NCBI RefSeq assembly: GCF_947179515.1 | Contig: NC_067495.1 | Coordinates: 24,994,216-25,058,215 of the forward strand | From: Apodemus sylvaticus | Lineage: Eukaryota > Chordata > Mammalia > Rodentia > Muridae | DNA length: 64,000 nt | Reading direction: 5' to 3' | Shown: positions 44,871 through 55,139 of the stretch, in pieces | How the letters are laid out: the number at the start of each line of letters is the position of its first letter | Numbering within the stretch: the first letter of the stretch is position 1 | Position numbers and translations under genes: made by a program | The notes under the pieces: model-generated | Databases searched by the model: none | Told to the model about the DNA's origin: nothing | What the model saw: the letters and a program-made list of their open reading frames with translations, nothing else

Positions 44871-45150
44871 TGTGCAGCTTGGTCTTCATGTGGGTCCTGC
44901 ATAAATGGAACAGGGCTATCCCAAAAGCTGTTGCCTGTCTTTGGGATATGCTCTTCTAGTTGGGCTGCCTTGTCTGGCCTCAGTGGGAGAGGAAGTGCCT
45001 AGCCTGGCAGAGACTTACAGGGGTAAGGAGATACCCAGGGGGCCTCTACCTGCTCAGAGGAAAAGGGGAGGGAAGATCAGAGGAAGAATTGTGGGAGGGG
45101 TGATGGGGGCAGTGAGGTGGACTAGGTAAAAAATAAAAAAATAATTAAAA
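44871..45150 (+). mobile_element. L1, direct 3' part with A-rich tail
   Basis: GTGCAGCTTGGTCTTCATGTGGG, CCCAAAAGCTGTTGCCTGTC, GGGATATGCTCTTCTAGTTGGGCTGCC, GCCTCAGTGGGAGAGGAAGTGCC, GGAAGAATTGTGGGAGGGG, then a tail AAAAAATAAAAAAATAATTAAAA. This is the terminal 3'UTR of the same L1 in plus orientation. Confidence 0.8.
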
Positions 45151-45159
45151 TTTTCATAA

Positions 45160-46690
45160 ATCATATAAGCGATCTGAAACCAATGGGGGGGGAATGTTCT
45201 GCTACTAATTTCTTCCCATCAGTTTTGCTAAAGATCTGCAAGTTCCTTCATGTCACTAATAAATTAATAGTCCTTTTGCTTAAAAAACAAACAAAAAACA
45301 CCTTAAGTAATTTAATTTTGTATACAGTTTATAAATATATAAAATGTGCTAATGTGCTATAGCAAGTGATAAATGACTTATAATTTTTGCAATTTGTAAT
45401 TTCAACACAAATGTCATATTAGGAAAGATTGGTTAGAGTTTTTCACAATCAGTTTGCTTGTCTGTCTGTCTGTTTATTTGAGATACAGTCTTTCTTTGTA
45501 GCTCAGATAGGCTTCAGTTTCACTGTAATCCTACAGTGACTGGCATGAGATACCACAACCAACTATACAAAGATATGTTATAAGTAAATTTATCTTAGGT
45601 TGGAACTTGGCCAATTTTTTCAGGAAAGATGCAGAAATTAAGTATTTTAGGCTTTGAACTATGAGCCACAGAAAAGAAGATGGCATAGTCTCTTATAAAA
45701 ACTATTTTAAAATGTGAAAATGTGAGGCAGAGAGTGAGGTCCCCAGATCTTAAGGACTGGAACTGTATATTTGCATATAAACAAAATCAATTAATTTTAC
45801 AGAATATCTGCTGGGAACTGTTACTTGGACAAGGAAGAAACATGCAGAAGAATTTTCCCTCTAGCTCTATTTAGGGATGACCAACTAACTCATCCTGGCT
45901 TGCAAGTTGCCTTGTTTAGCCCCCAAATTCTCAAATACCAGTAAACTATGATGATTGATGAAAATCCGTTTGAGACTCAAGAAGGCTTCCCCCCCTCCCC
46001 CCCTCCCCCGCCCGCCCAGGGGAAATCTGGGATTGAATTGTAGTGAAAAGGAAAAGCTTGAAATGGAAATGCTTTCAGGAACTTTACCTTATAAACAGTA
46101 AGTAAAAGAGATCACAGCTGGGGAGCTTTAAAGAGAATATGACAAAATAATATTCAGTGGGTTTTTTCATATTTCTTGAGCTCTGTTGAGTCCAAAATCT
46201 GTCTTCCTGTTAATAATAGTCCTAATAGAACAGGCTGTAGGTGAGAAAAGTGTTTATTCATAGGTGCATTAGTAATTTTATAGTACGAGTTTATACATCC
46301 TCTGGATGTGATAAATGTTGTACATTAATGATGAAACACAGTCCAAACTTTATTACTCAGAAGTCACAGGATCTCTAATTACTTCCTGGTTTTGCCTAAG
46401 GCACATGTGCGGCATGCAACAACTTAGTAACTTAACTATGACTAAAGGGGTGACTTGTCTAGACTACTTTAGAAACAACAAGGAGTAAAATGGGATAGCA
46501 TTTTCGAGGGAGTTTTGTTACAGGACTATTTAGAGGATCTCACTGTTTTCTCTTCATTGTTTCTGCTCTTGATTGCTTAGTCATCTAAGTGTCTATGCTG
46601 AATGCTGTGGATTAAATGAACACATGCATTTCTTCTTTTCTCCATTGCATCTTTTGTTTTTTTTTAAAAAAAGAAAATAGTTCCATGGTT
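45160..46690. other. Mostly unique DNA with a B1-like piece and a C-rich tract
   Basis: A decayed minus B1 lies at 45475-45570 (TTTGAGATACAGTCTTTCTTTGTAGCTCAGATAGGC). The C tract at 45989-46018 (C runs of 6-8 separated by single T or G) can form a G-quadruplex on the minus strand. Nothing else recognised. Confidence 0.5.
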
Positions 46691-46918
46691 TATTTTACAT
46701 TATCAGTGTTTCGTTTATTTACGTTTATGTGCATTGGTGTTTTGCTTGTACATGTCTGTCTATCTGTGTAAGGGTGTCAGATCCTCTGGAACTGGAGTAA
46801 CAGACCATGTATGTGGGCTGCCATGTGGGTGTTGAGAATTACTGGGAAGTGAACCCAGATCCTCTGAAAGAACAAAGGCCAGACTCTGTTGGCTACTAGG
46901 GCTCTGGTTTCCTTAGCT
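46690..46918 (-). mobile_element. B2-family SINE
   Basis: GTGTAAGGGTGTCAGATCCTCTGGAACTGGAGTAACAG, GTGGGCTGCCATGTGGGTGTTGAGAATTACTGGGAAGTGAACCCAG, ATCCTCTGAAAGAAC is the reversed B2 body. Confidence 0.9.
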
Positions 46919-46919
46919 A

Positions 46920-48125
46920 TGCTACATATTAATAGTAGGGAAGTAAACGGCAATCTTTCTAGTTTGTCCAGGGCCATTGGGTCTACACTGAGATCCACGT
47001 ACATATGAAATTCCATCCATCTGCTTCCTATTGTAAGTAGAAGAGAGCTGGCTCCTTCCCATAGGATCACGTGCTAGCTCATCCCAAGATGTCACATGAA
47101 GACACCTCACGTCCTTTTAAATACACTTACATTCTCCAACATAAATGGACCTCCCAAATCATCCTCATTACTTTCTTTCATTTCAAGTAGCTATAGTCAG
47201 TCAATGATTTTGAAAAGGACAACTGTGAATAAACAAAACAAAAATTGAATGTTGAATACATTATAAATAATGTTGAATACATAATTTGCAATATTAACTA
47301 ATTCACCTGATGCTATAAGACACCCAAGAAATCTAGAGGAAGTCCCAAAAATGTTTACTTATTTTTTTATATTTTGACTTGTGCCCGCATAGGATTATAA
47401 TCTTAATAAACATTGAATTGTAGAACATGTACATTGTATGGAGGGCTAATGCAAATTTCCTATAATTATTCAGCAGCTGTCATTCCTGCAAAGTGTAATT
47501 GCAGAGAAATAGACTGTCAGCAAATCATGATAAATGGATGCAGTGTTCTGGGATTTGGGGCAGGCAATGGCAGTAAAGAATATGGCATATCAGGATATCC
47601 AGACAATAAAAAGGAAATACTGATAGAGCATACAAAGATAACGTTTTTCAAATCACTCAGAATTTGTAAAGTTTTGGTCCCTCAAACATTGAAGGCCACA
47701 TTCTGATTTGATCCTCTTAAATCCTCTACATGTTCTAGTCTAATATCTGATTCCATTACTCTCACTGCTCTAAAAGCAACCATGTTTATATACATTAAAA
47801 ACCACTTTTTAATGTATTTAAACTAGGAGACAATGAACTCCTAGTTTTTCACACCTCTGAAAGTAAAAAACTGCAAGGAGAACTGAAAAACGTGGTTGTT
47901 CTCTATAGTTACATTTAAATATTTCACTCAGAACACTATTGCTATGGTAATCTCTTAACTATCCATTGTTACAAAGCCAGCTGCCTGAAGTTTTAGTAGC
48001 CTGGAGGCAGCAAACCTGGGTTAGACCAGTTTCTGTGAGTAAAGAATTAAAGAACCCGGTAGGTGCATAGCTCAGGTGTACTCATAAGAGTACAGTTATG
48101 CTGTTCAGCAGAGAAGATTTTCCTA
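46920..48125. other. Unique AT-rich DNA, no gene seen
   Basis: The 97-codon frame at 47413-47706 has no recognisable domain. Its local composition resembles the flanks. Confidence 0.4.
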
Positions 48126-48129
48126 TCCA

Positions 48130-48775
48130 CTCCTTAGTGGTTTACTGATTTTGATGCTACTGTCAAATAGATATTTCCTCTTAATCTCCTCTTTAGATCA
48201 TTAATTGTTAGTATGCAGAATTGAACTGATATTTATGTGTTTCTTTTATATCCTGCAACTTTACTAAAGTGTTTGATCAAGTTTCTAACTGGATGTGAGT
48301 GTGTATGTAAGTTTTTAATGTTTCTCCATACACTGCTGTGTTAGTGTGAATATAAATCATTTTACTTCTTCCTTTACAATATCAATGTTTTTTTTTCTTC
48401 TTGAATAATTGGCCAGGCTGAGTCTTCCTAATTACTATGCTGAACAGAAGGAGCAAGAGCAGGCATCTTTGTTTTCTCCTGATACAAGAATGAAAAGCTC
48501 CAACCTCAGCTGGGAGCCTTTCATATTTCTCTGCGTTATTTTTATGTCTATCTCACTGAATGCTTTTACTGTGAAAGGGCATTACATCTCATCAAGTATT
48601 TTTTAGTGTAAATTGAGATGATCACATGATTTCGTCCTTTATTCTGTTCATGAGGTATATTATGTTACTCGTTTTCATTGACTGAACCATAGGATTTTTT
48701 AAATGTGCTATCGAACTCAGTTTGCAAAGTTTTGTTGAGGATTTTTGATTATGATTTCATCTTAACTAATTACCT
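48130..48775 (-). mobile_element. Ancient L1 ORF2 fragment
   Basis: Reversed old mammalian L1: GAACAGAAGGAGCAAGAGCAGGCATCTTTG, AATGCTTTTACTGTGAAAGG, TTGAGATGATCACATGATTTCGTCCTTTATTCTG, and AGTTTGCAAAGTTTTGTTGAGGATTTTTG. The blocks cover the reverse transcriptase region but carry many changes, so it predates the rodent L1 families. Confidence 0.8.
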
Positions 48776-48779
48776 CTCC

Positions 48780-49540
48780 AAATAAGGTCATATCCTGAGG
48801 CACTATATAAGTCAGGACTTGAACATATTCTTCCCCTCCCCACCCCTCACACCCCTCCCCCCCCACTGACAAAATCCAACCCAACATGAGAGCTACAGTC
48901 TTTTATTCCCTACTCTCAGAATTTTTATCCTATCACTTCTGCAATGCTTTTTTTTTTGACAGTAGCAGTTAATCAATAAGTCAAGCCACTCTCCTCTAGA
49001 AGAAATTTCACAGAAATTGAATAGCATAAGGTATGTACAAGTCTGGGAAGTAAAAGAAAATGGCTTATCATATTCATAATGACTAAGAAGAACCTATATG
49101 CAGTTTAATTGATTCATCGTTGTTTGCATCTTCACAATGTAGTTGTCTTCGTTATCAAAATCATATTGCAACTCCGAGAATAAAAATTTTGAGGTCTCTG
49201 TATTTTATATGCTCAAGAAGGCACACAGTCAGTATCGACTACCATAAAGAGTCCCAAACACATTATAACACTTGGTTTCAATTCAGATAAATATCATTTT
49301 ATACACCAAAAGGGAAAAACTCTAAAGAGTAAAAGAGGTAAAATGACAATATTCTTCCAGGAGATGCCAATCTTACCCTGAGCACGACATCCATGAGCAG
49401 TGGCTTACCAAATGAAGGGAAAGCATGACCCAACTTTCAACACAACTGTTAAATGAATGGATGCAAGCTGGCTAGTATTGGGCTAGCAACTGCTCACAAG
49501 CCTTTAATCCCATCCAAGACCAAAACCAATTGCAAAGAAT
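48780..49540. other. Unique DNA with a C-rich tract
   Basis: A C-rich tract at 48833-48865 (CCCCTCCCCACCCCTC...CCCCTCCCCCCCC) is a candidate minus-strand G-quadruplex. No gene recognised. Confidence 0.4.
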
Positions 49541-49544
49541 CACA

Positions 49545-49660
49545 GAAGGCAAGAGACAGAGCTTAGTGGAAGAACACTTACTCTAACATGCACAAGAGCT
49601 TAAATCCAATCCCCAACACTGGCAAAAGAACCAGGACCAAGACAGATGTAAAAAAAAATC
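49545..49660 (+). mobile_element. ID/B4-type SINE fragment
   Basis: AAGAGACAGAGCTTAGTGGAAGAACACTTACTCTAAC, CTTAAATCCAATCCCCAACAC is a diverged tRNA-like ID head followed by an A-run. Confidence 0.65.
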
Positions 49661-49689
49661 CAAAAACCTCATTACAGTGAGGTTTGGCA

Positions 49690-49907
49690 TACACAGCTAG
49701 GACAAATATCTGAGGCTGGAAAGTTTATTAAAAGTAGAGGTTTATTTAGCTTAAAGTTTTGGAGGCTGAAAGCCAAGCTCATCTGTTCCTTTTGGGCTCA
49801 TTTCTGGTGAAAGCTTTGTGGGGGATGGTACTACTATGTCAAGATGGTATGCCAACAAGATCACAAACTAAAGTGGAAAGGCAAAAAGAGCCAAGGGCTA
49901 CGCTTGC

Positions 49908-49940
<33 letters not shown>

Positions 49941-50135
49941 TAACTTATTCCCAGGAACTAACACATCTTCCAAAAGAAATACATTAATCCACACCCAGCC
50001 AAACTTAATCACCTTCCTCTTACAGGGTCACCTCCTAACACCAGCACAGTGGGGATGTAGCTTCTCAACACATGCACCTTGGGGTGGGAGTGGTGGGACA
50101 CATTTGAACTATATCAAAACCACAGCAGTACTCTA
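49690..50135 (-). mobile_element. MaLR-type LTR, reversed, with an inner T26 run
   Basis: GGAAAGTTTATTAAAAGTAGAGGTTTATTTAGC, GTTTTGGAGGCTGAAAGCC at the left (reversed polyadenylation region), then CTTAATCACCTTCCTCTTACAGGGTCACCTCCTAACACC and TGGGACACATTTGAACTATATC at the right. The T run at 49913-49938 is inside it and gives the FFFF stretch in a spurious 125-codon frame. Confidence 0.6.
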
Positions 50136-50311
50136 GGGAGGTGTGAGTGTGCAAAGCAAACCACATTTATCCAAATGTATTGCTTTATTCCCATCTAATT
50201 CCAGTGGAGGAGGGGCAGGAACGAATGGCTATAAGATCCAAAGTCAGACCAGTCCCTGAATTACTGCTGATTATTAGCCAGAAAACGGTTGAAAAGAAAA
50301 TAATGAAAGCT

Positions 50312-50445
50312 GCAGCGGTGGCATATCATTATCATCTCTGCACTTGAGGAATGCAGGCAGAACTAGGAGGAGTTCAAGGCCAGCCTTAGCTACACAGAGA
50401 GTTGGAACCAACCAGATATATGAGAACCTGTCTCAAAACAAAACA
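50312..50445 (+). mobile_element. B1-like SINE, diverged
   Basis: GCAGCGGTGGCATATCATTATCATCTCTGCACTTGAGGAATGC, GGAGTTCAAGGCCAGCCTTAGCTACACAG, GAGAACCTGTCTCAAAAC. Confidence 0.75.
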
Positions 50446-50449
50446 CCAA

Positions 50450-51190
50450 AGAAAACTGTGTTTACTTGTTTACCTTTTAATTTTTCTAATCATAGCAAAT
50501 ATCTTCTCTTGTTCAGAGAACAACTGAGATAAATCCCCCTTACCAACACATTTATTTTCAACTGTGAAAAATAAACAAATTAAATGCTTAGCATTTAGGT
50601 CAGCCCCTATCATAGCCCAGGTTAGGAAATGAAGGACAAGGATCTGGCTAGCTACTGGTAAGGATCAAGCATTCCTTAATATGGTTATTGATGTCTATGT
50701 TTTTGTAGAGTTCATCTCACTCATCCCTGTGGCCTAGAAACAAACTTCCCAAAAGCTGACTACAAAAGAGGGTCTCAGTTCATTACATCTTGAATGAATC
50801 CTAGCTGAGGTTTTGAAAACCCTTTGACTTCACTGAAGTAGCTTCTCAACACAGTCAAGGATTGTTTAAAAATCAACTTCCATGCAGTTATTTAAGAGAA
50901 CATTTTCTCATATCCAGATGATTACTGTAAAATGTAAGCACTTTGCTGAGATTTTTCATGTACAATTTTTTAAAACACTGATGTGATATGTAGGGCTTTT
51001 TTTCTTTTTATGATGTTGAGTATCTTTCCCTTTATAAAGTGGTATCCTGTCACTCCCCCCACAGTGGTTCTCTACAGCTTACATTGAGCTACATGCAGGT
51101 TTGCTCAATCTTTTGGGACTATGACATATTGCTACATACAAAGATCACTCTTGAGGATCACCCATTCAAGTTACAAAAGGGGTAGGGGGC
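50450..51190. other. Unique DNA, no gene seen
   Basis: No recognised repeat apart from short T runs near 50996. Confidence 0.35.
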
Positions 51191-51192
51191 AG

Positions 51193-51358
51193 CTGAGATT
51201 AGAAGAGTAGCTCTTTTTAATGTTCATTTATGTGTGTGTGTGCATGTATTGTATGTGTGTGTGTATGTACTGTGTATGAGTGTACATGAGGGGTGGTACA
51301 TTATTTATGTGTATAGTACATGCATGTTAATATGTAGGGCTGGAGCAGGATATGAGAT
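51193..51358 (+). repeat. 166-bp direct repeat, copy 1
   Basis: From CTGAGATTAGAAGAGTAGC to GGAGCAGGATATGAGAT. The same sequence, about 88% identical by eye, recurs at 51899-52067. It is TG-rich in the middle. Confidence 0.9.
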
Positions 51359-51640
51359 AAGAACCCTTGCTGCACAACTGTAAGGACCTGAGGTCTGATA
51401 CGAGCGTGCATGTGAAGAACCTGTGCAAAACTGGCAATGTGCATGCCTCTGACTCTAGCTGGAACTGAAGAGATAGGATCATTGCGCTTTCTGGCTACCA
51501 AACTAACTACAGCCTTGTCTCAAAAGAATAAAGCAGAATGATATGGCAGGATACTCAATGTTGTCCTCCAGAATGAATTTAGTACATACACACAACAAAA
51601 GATACATGATATTCATATACACAAACATGTACATAAATAA
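51338..51640 (+). mobile_element. B4-family SINE
   Basis: GGGCTGGAGCAGGATATGAG, AAGAACCCTTGCTGCACAAC, TGTAAGGACCTGAGGTCTG, GCCTTGTCTCAAAAGAATAAAGCAG, TCAATGTTGTCCTCC and a CA-rich end. Confidence 0.8.
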
Positions 51641-51898
51641 TAGGATTTAAAAATCATAAGAAATGAATAAGAATCACAAAACAATCTCATAGTATTGTAA
51701 TGATCTTGTGTTAGCCTGCATTCATAGCTACTGTTTATCATATCCAGCCATGGATTGTTTGGTAGACATTCCTGCCAATTTTAAAGAGCCTAGTCACACA
51801 ATTCACCAATTGGGAGCTTTCTTCTCAAAGTTTTAATAGGTTAGGAACAAATTATTTTTGTGAGAACACTACATGTACAAAAGCAAAACAGCATATCT

Positions 51899-52067
51899 CT
51901 GAGATTAGAAGACTAGCTCTTTTTAATGTTCATTTATGTGTGTGAATGTGTACATGTGTTATATGTGTGTATATGTAGTATGCATGAGTGTGCATGAGGG
52001 GTGGTACATTATTTATGTGTATGGTACATGTATGTTAATATGTAGAGTCTGGAGCAGGATATGGGAT
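51899..52067 (+). repeat. 166-bp direct repeat, copy 2
   Basis: Second copy of 51193-51358, beginning CTGAGATTAGAAGACTAGC and ending GGAGCAGGATATGGGAT. Confidence 0.9.
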
Positions 52068-52084
52068 GCCATCCTCCATCATTT

Positions 52085-52290
52085 TCTACCATATCATTTT
52101 GATACAGGGTCTCTCAGTGAACCTAAAGCAGAAGCTTGGCATATGAGTTAGGTTGGATGGCCAATAAGCGCTTGGGATTTGTGTGGGCTTGCTTCAATGC
52201 TGGGGTTATACAGGCATGTACAGCCATGGATGCTATAAACTCAATCTCAGGTCATGCCCAGTGAGCCATCTCCCTAACCCCAATACTATT
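52085..52290 (-). mobile_element. B4-family SINE, reversed
   Basis: ATACAGGGTCTCTCAGTGAACC, GGGGTTATACAGGCATGTACAGCC, CTCAATCTCAGGTCATGCCCAGTGAGCCATCTCCCTAACCCC. Confidence 0.85.
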
Positions 52291-52454
52291 AATATTTTTT
52301 AAAATGTTGATGACATCAAACTACACATGACACCGATGCATTGTTTTACAGAGTTTATTATGCTTTGCAGATGTTTCTGAACACTCAGGAGTAAGAAATT
52401 GACTTCTAATGTCTGTTCTTACAAATTTGGTTTTTAAACAGTCCTTTTTTTTTA

Positions 52455-52668
52455 GTTAAAAAGTTATGTACATGCCTATGATCTTATGTGAGTTTATGTG
52501 TACCGCATGTGAGCAGGAGTGCACATAGGTCAGAAAAGAGCATCGAGTCCTCTGGAACTGAAGGTAGACATAGTTGTCAGCCTCCACGTAAGTACTGGGG
52601 AGTGAACTCCAGTCTTCTCTCAGAGCCAGAAGTGCTGTTGCCTTCTGAGCCATCTCTCTGACTCCAAA
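52455..52668 (-). mobile_element. B2/B3-family SINE, reversed
   Basis: CATCGAGTCCTCTGGAACTGAAGGTAGACA, AGTACTGGGGAGTGAACTCCAGTC, GCCATCTCTCTGACTCC. Confidence 0.9.
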
Positions 52669-52964
52669 CGTATTTCTTTAAATGTGTTCAAATCCAACCT
52701 TATTTTAAGATATTGGAAAGTAACAAGATGACTCTTTACCCAATGAAAGATAGGATTCTTTGAAGAATCAGAGAGAAACTGAGAAGGTTCCTTTGAGTAA
52801 CTGGGTCACACTAGACTGTGAAACCACATACTGATGAATTTGGTTAGTTGACTGACAGCATGTTTGTAATAGGAGTTATAATGTGGGAATTGGCATTCTC
52901 TAAGAATTAGGACTTTTATGGGAATGTCACTGAATTTTGTCCTGTTTTGAAAAAAAAAATCACA

Positions 52965-53197
52965 CTGGCTGGTGGTGGCGCATGCTTTTAATCTCAGCAC
53001 TTGGGAGGCAGAGGCAGGCAGATTTCTGAGTTTTAGGCCAGCCTGGTCTACAGAGTGAGTTCCAGGACAGCCAGGACTATACAGAGAAACCCTGTCTCAA
53101 AAAAAAAAAGAAAAAAGAAAAAAAGAAAAAGAAAAAGAAAAGGAAAAAGAAAAAGAAAAAGAAAAAAAAAAAGAAAAAGAAAAAGAAAAAGAAAAAG
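52965..53197 (+). mobile_element. Young B1 SINE with (AAAAG)n tail and target duplication
   Basis: CTGGTGGTGGCGCATGCTTTTAATC, AGCACTTGGGAGGCAGAGGCAGGCAG, GTTCCAGGACAGCCAGGACTAT, AACCCTGTCTC, then an A tail converted to AAAAG/AAAAAG repeats over about 100 bases. Flanks AAAAAAATCACA at 52953-52964 and 53198-53209 are identical. The frames of poly-K or poly-F over the tail are artefacts. Confidence 0.97.
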
Positions 53198-53544
53198 AAA
53201 AAAATCACAAGCAATCAAAATTATCAATGGCATACCCTTCGTGCCATTTTTAAGGTAGTGGACTTCCCCCTGAATCACACATGTTTTCCATGGCATATGT
53301 GGGACGAGAAAACACACTGGAAATACCAAACAAAATAGTATAACACTGACCATGAAAACAACAAGAGTCCAAAGAGGAGAGGGAAGCAGATGGACGCAAG
53401 CACAGGATTGTCATAGAAATGGTGGTGCTGAGCTCGAGCTGAAAAGACGGGTAGGACAGGGAAATGTCCAATCAGGTAGAGAGTCCTGGGGAAGTAGCAG
53501 CTGGAAGACAGAAGGAAATGAGTCTACTGCAGATAGGAAGAATG

Positions 53545-53625
53545 AGGCTAGAGATGTAGTCCAGTGTAGAAAATTTGCCCTAGGTTTAATTCCCAGCATC
53601 TCAAAAAGACAAAACCCAGAGACAG
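53545..53625 (+). mobile_element. ID-type SINE fragment
   Basis: GCTAGAGATGTAGTCCAGTGTAG, TTTGCCCTAGGTTTAATTCCCAGCATC, then an A-rich run: the tRNA-Ala-like ID head with A and B boxes. Confidence 0.75.
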
Positions 53626-53654
53626 AGACTAGTAAGAGAAATTCCAGTAATATG

Positions 53655-53855
53655 GGGGTGGCAACCGTATATCACAGTACAGTTTACCAAGCCCTTCTCA
53701 TATATTACTTCATTTTTATCCCCCAGAGTGAGCTTGAGAGAGGAGAGCAACTGAAGCTCAAAGGATCAATGCAACACAGCTGTATAAGCCTACTGTCAGG
53801 ACAGAAAACAGAAACCCATCTTTTATTCCCAGGTCAGCCTTATTCCCACAAGGCA
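53655..53855 (+). mobile_element. MIR relic
   Basis: ACCAAGCCCTTCTCATATATTACTTCATTTTTATCCCC, then GCAACTGAAGCTCAAAGG and CAACACAGCTGTATAAG match the MIR core in order. Confidence 0.7.
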
Positions 53856-53859
53856 GATC

Positions 53860-55135
53860 ATGCTGACTATACTCTTCTGCATTTTAAAGCATGCAACACA
53901 GAAAGACAGGAGTGAAAAGGAATATTAAACAAACAATCTATTCAACACATTTTTGGGTTACTTTAAATGTATAGATGATGCTCTGGCTGGCTCTAAAGGA
54001 TAGCAAAGAGTAACTTCTGAGTATAATTACTTTTAGGAGTTCAGATACAGTTTCTCTGCAAGGCTTCCAACACACCAAAATCCACAGTCTTACTGTATTC
54101 AACTTGAACTCTTTACAGGAAACAGAGTTATAACCAGAGCTCAATTTCTAAGAAAAAGAAAACACAGAACAAGGGAAAAAATAGTCTTGTCTAAACTATG
54201 AAGGCTGGATTGTTAGGTCCTCTGAGATTCAATTTTTCTAAAAGAAATATTTTTGTTCTTCTCCTCATACCATACACTAAGCCTCACAAAAAGATAAACA
54301 CAGTCTGAACTTTTGAGTTTAAAATTTTCCAGTAATAGGAATCTGGCAAATACCATGTTGAATGAAAGAAGCCAGATCCAAACGCAATACTTTATGATTT
54401 TATTTCTGTAAAGTCTGAAAATCCAAACAAACTAATCTGTGCTGTTGGGAGGCAGACTTATGGCGACCCTTCATGGGGTAGAGTGGCAACAGAATGACAG
54501 GAAGAGGTCAAAGACAACTTCTACGACATGCATACAAAGAAGGCCTCTAGAGTCTACAGGCAGAGAGAGGCTTGGTATATATACAAAGAACACATCTACA
54601 AAGGGAGCCAAACACTAGGGTTAAAACACTTCAGTTTCTACCACCAATTTTTCCTTTACACAAATATGATCATTTCATAAAAATTTACATAACTTCTACG
54701 TATACATACAAATGATATGTTATGCTATGTATATTCTACTTGCATAAAAGGGAGTCAAATATTCCTTGCAGCCTGAAGCAGGATAAAATTAGGTTTAAAA
54801 TGATTCAAGAGATAGAGTGATATTAGACAAATGATCTATGGCAATAGAATGATACAATAAGAAACTTTTTATGGTATGTAATATGTGAAAATGAAATTGA
54901 TACTATTAGGATCTAGCACACCTTGCGGCCATTTTCCTATAACTCAACAGGTTGGGCTCCTACTTGTGATCTTCATTAAGAAGTCAATGATACTGTCCCT
55001 AGAGACTTTGCAGGTGTGGGTGCTGTGTCTTATGTGCACGGAGAGGAGAGAGGCTATATCTAAATTCAGTATTCTGACCTACAAACATCTAATGACCTAT
55101 GAACATCTAAATGATTAGCCTAATGTTTGCTAAAA
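53860..55135. other. Unique AT-rich DNA, no gene seen
   Basis: About 1.3 kb without a recognised repeat or supported gene. Confidence 0.4.
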
Positions 55136-55139
55136 AAAA

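Noticed and set aside
49759..50136. 125-codon open frame with a poly-F run
   Set aside because: It is the reverse side of a MaLR LTR and crosses a T26 run; not a gene.
53055..53353. Poly-K and poly-F frames
   Set aside because: Translation of the AAAAG tail of a B1.
53352..53915. 187-codon plus-strand open frame, the longest outside L1
   Set aside because: It runs through an ID fragment and a MIR relic, has no recognisable domain, and its amino acids follow the repeat composition.
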